Both the position numbers and the translations under genes were made by a program. Below the pieces are notes generated by a model that worked only from the letters and a program-made list of their open reading frames with translations, ran no database searches and was not told the DNA's origin. From an uncultured Lachnospiraceae bacterium (GTDB taxonomy: Bacteria; Bacillota; Clostridia; TANB77; CAG-508), in assembly GCA_945917765.1 (NCBI GenBank), contig CAMEHU010000014.1:1-40300 (forward strand): DNA of 40,300 nt, in the 5' to 3' direction. This document shows positions 35,141 to 40,300 of this stretch, one piece after another; the first letter of the stretch is position 1; each line of letters begins with the position of its first letter.

Positions 35141-35701
35141 ATGCAAGAAAAACTAGAAAAATTATTTAATCAATGTATAAATGAATTAAAAAGCATAGGT
35201 TTAAATGTATCAAAAGAAAATGTTGGTGATATAAAAATACAAATTTCAAAAAGAAATAATAAAAGATATGGTTGTTGTAAGCAAGAGGAACCTGATGAAA
35301 GATATAAAGTTATTCAAAGGATTGGCAGAAGAAGAATTGTTAAATATGAAAAATTTAACAAACATACAATTGAAGTAAGCAAATGGGTTTTGGAATTAAA
35401 TGATGATATTATAAAAAATACTATCATGCATGAGATTATTCATTGTTTTCCTTATTGTAATAATCATGGAAGTGAGTTTAAGAAGTATGCAAGATTTATA
35501 AATGCTAGGTTGGGGTATAATATATCTAGAGTTGGTAACAAAAAAGAGGATTATGAGAAAAGTGATATGGATTATAAGGAAAAAGAGTATAAATATGTTA
35601 TAAAGTGTACTAATTGTGGAAAACTAATCTATAGAAATAGGTTAGTGATGGATTTTTTTAAGAAGTATAGATGTCTTTGTGGTGGAAAGTTGGAGATGTA
35701 G
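35141..35701 (+). CDS. SprT-like zinc metallopeptidase
   Basis: A 186-residue protein from ATG 35141, which has a GAAGGTGAT site. The open frame runs back to 35024, but that part is the palindromic repeat and hairpin. The zinc-protease motif is H97-E98-x-x-H101, with H109 in HGSEFKKYARFIN as the likely third ligand, the SprT/Spartan arrangement. The C-terminus is a zinc ribbon (CTNCGK, then RCLCGGKL). Eukaryotic SPRTN cuts DNA-protein crosslinks; the role of bacterial SprT-like proteins is less certain. The neighbouring PC4-like single-stranded DNA-binding protein is in line with a DNA-related role, but the two have separate promoters. Confidence 0.9.
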   Translation: MQEKLEKLFNQCINELKSIGLNVSKENVGDIKIQISKRNNKRYGCCKQEEPDERYKVIQRIGRRRIVKYEKFNKHTIEVSKWVLELNDDIIKNTIMHEIIHCFPYCNNHGSEFKKYARFINARLGYNISRVGNKKEDYEKSDMDYKEKEYKYVIKCTNCGKLIYRNRLVMDFFKKYRCLCGGKLEM

Positions 35702-35759
35702 AACATGAAAAAAACTACAAAATTTGTAACGAAAAAATCACAAAACTTGCCATAAAATA

Positions 35760-35788
35760 TTGCTATTTTTAGGTATATATGATAATAT
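35760..35788 (+). promoter_or_regulatory. Promoter of the YdbC-like gene
   Basis: TTGCTA, a 17-base spacer and TAATAT, 38 bases before the ATG. A TAGGGGGAG ribosome binding site follows. Confidence 0.65.
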
Positions 35789-35826
35789 TTAATTAAATTA
35801 ATACAAACTTTTTTAGGGGGAGTAAA

Positions 35827-36051
35827 ATGAACGAAATTAAATATGAAATTGTAGAACATATTGGAGTATTATCTGAATCTGCAAAAGGTTGGAAAATAGA
35901 GCTTAATTTGGTTAGCTGGAATGAAAGAGAGCCTAAATATGATTTAAGAAACTGGTCTGAAAATCATGAAAGAATGGGTAAAGGGATTGCATTATCTAAA
36001 GAAGAAGTTCTTAAATTAAAAGAGATTTTAAATGATAATGTTAAAGAATAG
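35827..36051 (+). CDS. YdbC/PC4-like single-stranded nucleic acid-binding protein
   Basis: A 74-residue protein with a strong ribosome binding site and its own terminator. The sequence pattern (KYEIVEHIGVLSES, then GWKIELNLVSWN, KYDLRNWSENHERMGKGI and LSKEEVLKLKEIL) matches YdbC-family proteins. The Lactococcus YdbC has a PC4 fold and binds single-stranded DNA as a dimer. The four strands and the final helix appear complete. Its cellular role is not settled; transcription or repair cofactor functions are proposed for the fold. Confidence 0.85.
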   Translation: MNEIKYEIVEHIGVLSESAKGWKIELNLVSWNEREPKYDLRNWSENHERMGKGIALSKEEVLKLKEILNDNVKE

Positions 36052-36079
36052 TTTATAAAGCTTTTTAATGTAATTTGTG

Positions 36080-36104
36080 AGGACGATGTAAAAATCGTCC
36101 TTTT
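36080..36104 (+). terminator. Rho-independent terminator of the YdbC-like gene
   Basis: GGACGAT pairs with ATCGTCC around GTAAAA, followed by four T, 28 bases after the stop. Confidence 0.85.
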
Positions 36105-36176
36105 GTAATGAGAGGAATAAATAAAGTAATTGTTTATTTTTTGCTCGATTTTAGCGATACATGAGGCAGAGGAGGA

Positions 36177-37130
36177 ATGTTATTATTTATGAGTAATATT
36201 GAAAATGATGAATATATAAATAAAAAAATTAATGATAATAGGCAATATTTAAATATGATGCTAAAAAAGCAGTATAATCAAGAGGAAATTGATAGAATAC
36301 TTGCTGGATATAACGTAAAAAGAAAAGTGACAATACGAGTTAATACTATTAAATCGAATAAAAATAAGATTATAGAGGAACTTGCAAAAATCGGTGCTGA
36401 ATTTGATGAAGTAAAATGGAGCGAAAATGCTTTAATTATAAATAATAAAAGTGAAAAAGATTTGGAGGATTTAGATATTTACAAAAATGGTGAAATATAT
36501 CTTCAAAGTTTATCATCAATGTTACCCCCAATTGTTTTGAATCCACAGGAAAAAGAGGATATTTTAGATATGACTGCTGCACCGGGTGGGAAGACTACTC
36601 AAATTGCAGCTCTAACAAATAATAATGCTAATATAACAGCATGCGAGTTAAATGCGATTCGTGCTGAACGATTGAAATTTAATGTTGAAAAGCAAGGTGC
36701 AAGCTCTGTTTTTGTTATGCAAAAGGATTCTAGAAATATTGATGATTATTTTTCATTTGACAAAATTTTGCTTGATGCACCATGTAGTGGTAGTGGAACT
36801 TTAGATTTTAATGACGAAACAACATTTAAATTTTTTTCGCAAAAGCTTGTTGAAAAATCACAAAAGGCTCAATTGACTTTATTAAATAAGGCTTTGAAGG
36901 TATTGAAACCAGGTAAAGAGATGGTTTATTCTACTTGTTCAATATTGAGTTGTGAAAATGAGGATATTGTGAATCAAGCTTTGAAGCTTGCGAATGCTAA
37001 GATTGTGCCTATTGAATTTGAGGGAATGGAAGATTTGCCTGTATTACCAACTAAAATTGAAGGTACAATTTGTGTGTGTCCTAATGAGTTTTTTGAAGGC
37101 TTTTTTGTCGCAAAAATTAGGAAAAACTGA
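36177..37130 (+). CDS. RsmB/NOP-family RNA cytosine-C5 methyltransferase
   Basis: A 317-residue protein. SAM-binding motif I is DMTAAPGGKT (A135-P-G-G-K139). Motif IV is DAPCSGSGTL with C203, and motif VI is YSTCS with C254. The two cysteines are the release and attack residues of this family, which makes 5-methylcytosine in rRNA or tRNA. There is no N-terminal NusB-like domain as in RsmB; the short N-terminus and length are closer to RsmF/Nop2-type enzymes, so I give no symbol. Start choice is unsure: GGAGG is only one base from ATG 36177, while ATG 36189 is 13 bases away, so the protein may begin MSNIEND. It converges with the GH30 gene, sharing a hairpin. Confidence 0.93.
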   Translation: MLLFMSNIENDEYINKKINDNRQYLNMMLKKQYNQEEIDRILAGYNVKRKVTIRVNTIKSNKNKIIEELAKIGAEFDEVKWSENALIINNKSEKDLEDLDIYKNGEIYLQSLSSMLPPIVLNPQEKEDILDMTAAPGGKTTQIAALTNNNANITACELNAIRAERLKFNVEKQGASSVFVMQKDSRNIDDYFSFDKILLDAPCSGSGTLDFNDETTFKFFSQKLVEKSQKAQLTLLNKALKVLKPGKEMVYSTCSILSCENEDIVNQALKLANAKIVPIEFEGMEDLPVLPTKIEGTICVCPNEFFEGFFVAKIRKN

Positions 37131-37161
37131 TGGAGATGGATTTGATATTTTTTTCTCTGGG

Positions 37162-37230
37162 TGAGACATTTGGGGACGGTCTTTATTTGTCTCATTTTTG
37201 AGACAAATAAAGACCGTCCCCAATGTCTCA
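37162..37230. terminator. Bidirectional hairpin terminator between convergent genes
   Basis: About 32 bp of stem (TGAGACATTTGGGGACGG and onward, pairing with CCGTCCCCAATGTCTCA) with one bulged T and a four-base loop. It lies between the methyltransferase and the minus-strand GH30 gene, and its last three bases are the GH30 stop codon. It contains the GGGACGG core of the hairpins at 23648 and 35079. Confidence 0.88.
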
Positions 37231-38532
37231 TTCTATAATATAGCTAACCATAGAATCTCTTTCTAAAGTATCCTTAAACATAATATCTTTCATACATAGC
37301 TTAAAATCAACATTATTTCCACTTCCGTTAAACATAACAACAGCAATACTTCCATCTGGATTTTTAAATGAGGTTACATGTATATCACTTATATATTTAC
37401 TGTTTCCAATTTCTACAGCACCTGGTTTTATTACCTTGCTAAATTGACCGATGTAATAATATGCTAAAGTCTTTTTGTAATCTGAATTATCTGAATTTAG
37501 CATTACAGGGCTATTGCAGTAGTTCCTTTTATGGTTTGGACCACCAGTACTATCTAATAAAATATTCCAGTCAATATATCCATTTATACCTGAATTTAGG
37601 TCCTCAGATATATCATGTGCATATTGATTTGAAAAAGAATTGTTTGGGTCAAAGCTGAAGCACCCTTCTGTGTGTATTAATAGCTTTTCTGGATATAGTT
37701 CTCTACACAAAGATATGTTTTCAAAGTGGTTTCCAGAGTACCAATGAAAAGCTATTCCTGATGCTGCTTCTCTAGCTTCTGGTGTGCTAAATTCTTCCAT
37801 TGCCCTGTTCAATAATTTTTCTTTATTATGGTCATATATAAGAATTTTTGTATTTATTTCATTTTTAACAAATGTTGGGTATAAATAGTTTACTAAAAAA
37901 TCCACTTCATCTTTTGGGCTATATAAACATGATTCCCAAATAGGCATTGCATTTGTTTCATTTTGAATTGTTACAAAGTCTATATTTATTCCTAATTCTT
38001 TATAACTATTTAAATATTTTACAAAATAATCAGCATATGTTTGTTTATATTTTTTTAATAATTTACCACCTAATATCCTAATTTTAGTATTTTTCATAAA
38101 TCCAGGAGGACTCCATGGTGATGCTAAAAACTTAATGTTTGGATTTACTTTTTGAGCATCTTTTATAAATGGAATAATATATTTTTTATCTCTTTCAATA
38201 TTAAAATCTGATAAATCATGTTTTTTTGCATATGAATAACTGTTTAATGAAAAATCACAACTTCCTATTGTTAGTCTGCAAAGTGAGTAATTAATTTCTG
38301 AAAACATATCTTTCATATATTTTTCTTTTTTATCATCAGGTAATAAACTATATGCATATGCAGAACTTTCTGTTATACAGGCACCAAACCCATAAAACTC
38401 TTGGTGCTCGATGTCTGGATAGATATTTACTACAAATCTATCTGTCCATTTTGAATATTTTTTTTGCTTGACTTTTGTTTCATTAAAGTAATAATTTTTG
38501 CTTTTATTTGTTTCAATTTTTGTTATTTGCAT
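37228..38532 (-). CDS. Glycoside hydrolase family 30 beta-glycosidase (glucosylceramidase-like), cytoplasmic
   Basis: A 434-residue protein with AAAGGA before the start and no signal peptide. The GH30 features are the FYGFGACITESSA segment near 46, the SPWSPPGFMK strand near 138, the acid/base Glu E192 in TIQNET, the FHWYSGNHFENI segment near 262 and the nucleophile E289 in IHTEGCF. A C-terminal beta-sandwich (SIAVVMFNGSG) completes the fold. GH30 enzymes cleave beta-glucosides, beta-1,6-glucans, beta-xylosides or fucosides with retention; the exact substrate cannot be told here. Without a signal peptide it would act on imported oligosaccharides. No transporter gene is adjacent. The stop codon overlaps the terminator hairpin. 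Confidence 0.93.
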   Translation of the reverse strand: MQITKIETNKSKNYYFNETKVKQKKYSKWTDRFVVNIYPDIEHQEFYGFGACITESSAYAYSLLPDDKKEKYMKDMFSEINYSLCRLTIGSCDFSLNSYSYAKKHDLSDFNIERDKKYIIPFIKDAQKVNPNIKFLASPWSPPGFMKNTKIRILGGKLLKKYKQTYADYFVKYLNSYKELGINIDFVTIQNETNAMPIWESCLYSPKDEVDFLVNYLYPTFVKNEINTKILIYDHNKEKLLNRAMEEFSTPEAREAASGIAFHWYSGNHFENISLCRELYPEKLLIHTEGCFSFDPNNSFSNQYAHDISEDLNSGINGYIDWNILLDSTGGPNHKRNYCNSPVMLNSDNSDYKKTLAYYYIGQFSKVIKPGAVEIGNSKYISDIHVTSFKNPDGSIAVVMFNGSGNNVDFKLCMKDIMFKDTLERDSMVSYIIE

Positions 38533-38552
38533 TTTTATAAATCCTTTCTGCT

Positions 38553-38611
38553 AAGCGTTTTATAAATAATTGGTTTTATTATAATATATTTTTGTGTAAT
38601 TTTAAAGCGTT
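38553..38611 (-). promoter_or_regulatory. GH30 promoter with paired AAGCGTT sites
   Basis: On the minus strand, TTTAAA (38601-38606), a 17-base spacer and TATAAT (38578-38583) precede the start by 45 bases. The sequence AAGCGTT (plus strand) occurs at 38553-38559 and 38605-38611, 52 bases or about five helical turns apart. One copy overlaps the -35 element and the other lies downstream of the expected transcription start. AANCGNTT-type sites are typical of LacI/CcpA-family regulators, so sugar-responsive repression is plausible. Confidence 0.45.
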
Positions 38612-38817
38612 CGGGCGTATTATTTTATATAAAGTGTTAAACTCTAATCATTATAGTTAGTATAAACCTTATTATTGCTTTTTATTTTTACTTATGATAT
38701 CATTTTAATGAAAAAATATTGACTTTTACAAAATTAAAATTTTTTTCTAAATTAGATATGCTATTGTTAAATAAACACAAAAATAATAATTTATTGATAA
38801 TAGAAAGGGGAGTTTAA

Positions 38818-39615
38818 ATGGAAGAAGTATTAGATATAGCAAGTAAAATAGTAAATAATAATATTGTAAAATCAGTTATTGTTATTATAATAGCTTTGAT
38901 TATTTATAAGGTTCTAAGCAGTATTTTGTTAAAAAGTGAAAAAAAGAATAAATCGAGAAAATTTGGTCATAAGGATAAAACATATATTAGATTAATTAGA
39001 AATTTTCTGAAATATGCAGTTGCGATAATTACATTATTAGTTGTACTTCAAATTAATGGAATTGACGTAAGCTCTATGATTGCAGGAGTTGGTGTTTTAA
39101 GTATAATTGTAGGATTTATTGTTCAAGATGCTTTTAAAGATATTATTAGAGGAATTGATATTATTTCAGATAATTATTTTTCTGTTGGTAATGTTGTTAA
39201 ATATGGCGATATTGAGGGAAAAGTAATTATGGTAGGACTTAAAACTACAAAAATAGAAGATATTAGAACTCTTAATGTTGTATCTATTGCAAACAGGAAT
39301 ATTGAGCAAGTTGAAGTTGTTTCAAATGAGATATTAATCAGGATTCCAATGCCATATGAAGTAAAATTGGATAAAGCTGAAAAAGCGATTGATAATATTT
39401 TAGATGAATTTGGCAAAGATGAACGAATTGATGATTGCGAATATAGTGGGGTTGACAATTTTGCAAGTTCAAGTATTGAGTATTTGTTAAAAGTTAGATG
39501 TAAACCTGTTGAAAAATTGCAGGTTAGAAGAGATTGCTTAAGAACTATTTTAGTAGTGCTTAATAAGCATAAAATTGAGATTCCTTACCAACAAATTGAT
39601 ATTCATACAAAATGA
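38818..39615 (+). CDS. MscS-family mechanosensitive channel
   Basis: A 265-residue membrane protein with a GAAAGGGGAG site. Three helices are visible: about 18-38, 62-82 and a pore helix about 88-115 with the Gly/Ala-rich MIAGVGVLSIIVGFIVQDAF pattern. The beta domain signature NYFSVGNVVKYGDIEGKV follows, then the alpha/beta vestibule. Length and order match small-conductance MscS channels, which open under membrane tension to release solutes after osmotic downshock. The gene stands alone. A TTGACT at 38719 has no well-placed -10, so the promoter is unclear. Confidence 0.95.
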   Translation: MEEVLDIASKIVNNNIVKSVIVIIIALIIYKVLSSILLKSEKKNKSRKFGHKDKTYIRLIRNFLKYAVAIITLLVVLQINGIDVSSMIAGVGVLSIIVGFIVQDAFKDIIRGIDIISDNYFSVGNVVKYGDIEGKVIMVGLKTTKIEDIRTLNVVSIANRNIEQVEVVSNEILIRIPMPYEVKLDKAEKAIDNILDEFGKDERIDDCEYSGVDNFASSSIEYLLKVRCKPVEKLQVRRDCLRTILVVLNKHKIEIPYQQIDIHTK

Positions 39616-39629
39616 TTTAAAAGAAAAAC

Positions 39630-39658
39630 TTGAAATTTACATAAAATTATGCTATTAT
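39630..39658 (+). promoter_or_regulatory. Promoter of the 150-residue unknown gene
   Basis: TTGAAA, a 17-base spacer and TATTAT, just after the mscS-family gene. Confidence 0.7.
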
Positions 39659-39688
39659 ATACAAGAATAATTTTTATTCAATTAATAA

Positions 39689-39712
39689 ATTAGTGTAGGC
39701 AGTTACACTAAT
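39689..39712. promoter_or_regulatory. Inverted repeat, possible operator
   Basis: ATTAGTGTA and TACACTAAT form a perfect 9-bp inverted repeat with a six-base centre, about 25-30 bases downstream of the expected transcription start. It could be a repressor site blocking elongation or a small leader hairpin. Confidence 0.5.
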
Positions 39713-39749
39713 GAAAAACCATAATAAATTTTTTAGGAGGTTTTTAATT

Positions 39750-40202
39750 ATGTTCTTGATTAAAAATATTCGGGTATATGGTGAAGATGCACATTCGATT
39801 GAAGTTTTTGATGGTATATATGTTTATCAAAATGATCGCATATATACAACAAATGGCTTCACAGGAATTAATTTGCAGATAGACTTTGATACAGATAAAA
39901 AGAAGCTGTTTGCAAATAATAATGGAAGATTTTTCATTGACAAGGTAGATGATATTTTAGGATATCAGGATAAAAGACTGATTAAAATGTCGATAAATGG
40001 CAAATCATCTGAGTCTGTCGAGGGAGCTCTTGTATTTATTAATGCACCATTAGTAAAATCCAAAATTCTTAGTGATGGAGTGAATTTCTTAAATAAAAAT
40101 GTCAACGAAGCTGTGATTTTTTTTAGTTCAGTAAGAGACAAGATTTATATAAGTAATTCAATTCTGTCTTTTGAATATGGAGACCTGGAAATTATTAGAT
40201 AA
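39750..40202 (+). CDS. Unknown 150-residue protein
   Basis: The start is ATG 39750, nine bases after an AGGAGG site. The open frame reaches back to 39711, but that ATG lies on the inverted repeat and has no ribosome binding site. No signal peptide or membrane helix is visible. The sequence alternates short strands (FLIKNIRVYG, IEVFDGIYVYQNDRIY, INLQIDFDTDKK) and reads as a beta-rich cytoplasmic protein ending FEYGDLEIIR. I do not recognise the family. It has its own promoter, a possible operator and a terminator, so it is a regulated single-gene unit. Confidence 0.75.
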   Translation: MFLIKNIRVYGEDAHSIEVFDGIYVYQNDRIYTTNGFTGINLQIDFDTDKKKLFANNNGRFFIDKVDDILGYQDKRLIKMSINGKSSESVEGALVFINAPLVKSKILSDGVNFLNKNVNEAVIFFSSVRDKIYISNSILSFEYGDLEIIR

Positions 40203-40211
40203 TCAAAAACA

Positions 40212-40247
40212 ACCCTCATTGTGTATACAATGAGGGTAATTCTTTTT
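40212..40247 (+). terminator. Rho-independent terminator, apparent group IIC intron target
   Basis: A perfect 11-bp stem (ACCCTCATTGT with ACAATGAGGGT) and GTAT loop are followed by AATTCTTTTT. It starts 10 bases after the stop, and the putative intron begins at the first base after the T run. Confidence 0.95.
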
Positions 40248-40300
40248 GTGCGACGGGCATGTCGTTCAGTTAATCGGTGAAAGTCCGTAGTGGAGGTTTA
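40248..40300 (+). mobile_element. 5' end of a group IIC intron (cut by window edge)
   Basis: GTGCGACGGGCATGTCG begins directly after the terminator T run, and GGTGAAAGTCCGTAGTGGAGG follows about 30 bases in. This matches the domain I start of group IIC introns (GUGYG, then GCAUG, then GGUGA-AGUCC, remembered from the O. iheyensis intron). Insertion right behind a terminator stem is the known target preference of this class. The ribozyme body and any reverse transcriptase would lie beyond 40300, so completeness cannot be judged. Confidence 0.78.

Overview
The window is AT-rich DNA (roughly 30% G+C by eye, apart from a G+C-richer Thr-linker at the left edge) from a Gram-positive, Clostridia-like member of the Firmicutes. 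The evidence is strong GGAGG-type ribosome binding sites, TTGACA/TATAAT-type promoters with 17-base spacers, Rho-independent terminators, and Cna-B/SpaA, InlB-type and RCC1-type surface proteins. TAA, TAG and TGA all end genes, so the code is standard. The species cannot be named from sequence alone.

Layout. (1) 1-1416: the C-terminal end of a secreted or surface protein with a Thr-rich repeat stalk and a duplicated terminal module. (2) 1739-13264: a 3,841-residue secreted protein with a signal peptide, an adhesin-like head, about nine Cna-B/SpaA-like domains and about 1,800 residues of RCC1-like propeller blades. (3) 13468-14526: prfA (release factor 1), a housekeeping gene with its own promoter and terminator. 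(4) 14877-21902: a 2,341-residue membrane-anchored protein with beta-helix stretches and InlB-type repeats interrupted by jelly-roll-like inserts. (5) 22031-23637: an AbiE toxin-antitoxin pair whose antitoxin gene carries a one-base frameshift. (6) 23914-32562: a 2,882-residue protein with an NlpC/P60-like domain, SpaA-like domains, six DUF11-like modules that mostly end in Asp-rich tags, and a C-terminal membrane helix. (7) 32563-33322: a 536-bp inverted repeat. (8) 33323-36051: a small exported peptide, a DUF4143 ATPase, a SprT-like metallopeptidase and a YdbC/PC4-like protein. (9) 36177-40202: an RNA m5C methyltransferase, a convergent GH30 glycosidase, an MscS channel and an unknown 150-residue protein. 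(10) 40248-40300: the 5' end of a probable group IIC intron, cut by the window edge.

How it fits together. The three giant proteins dominate. Two of them (1739 and 23914) share an upstream block of ordered, similarly spaced motifs in front of a TTGCAA -35 element, so they are probably co-regulated although about 22 kb apart. None has an LPXTG-type sorting signal. Two have membrane helices, while the RCC1 protein has only a signal peptide. Together they look like a set of cell-surface adhesion or matrix proteins; that is inference.

The intergenic DNA is rich in palindromic elements. One family has a GGGACGCGTCCC core and sits just after stop codons. A second has a GGGACGGT core and forms hairpins. 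Two near-identical copies of the first family form the tips of the 536-bp inverted repeat. A degenerate copy of the group IIC intron 5' end lies behind the terminator at 1421-1451, mirroring the intact start at 40248.
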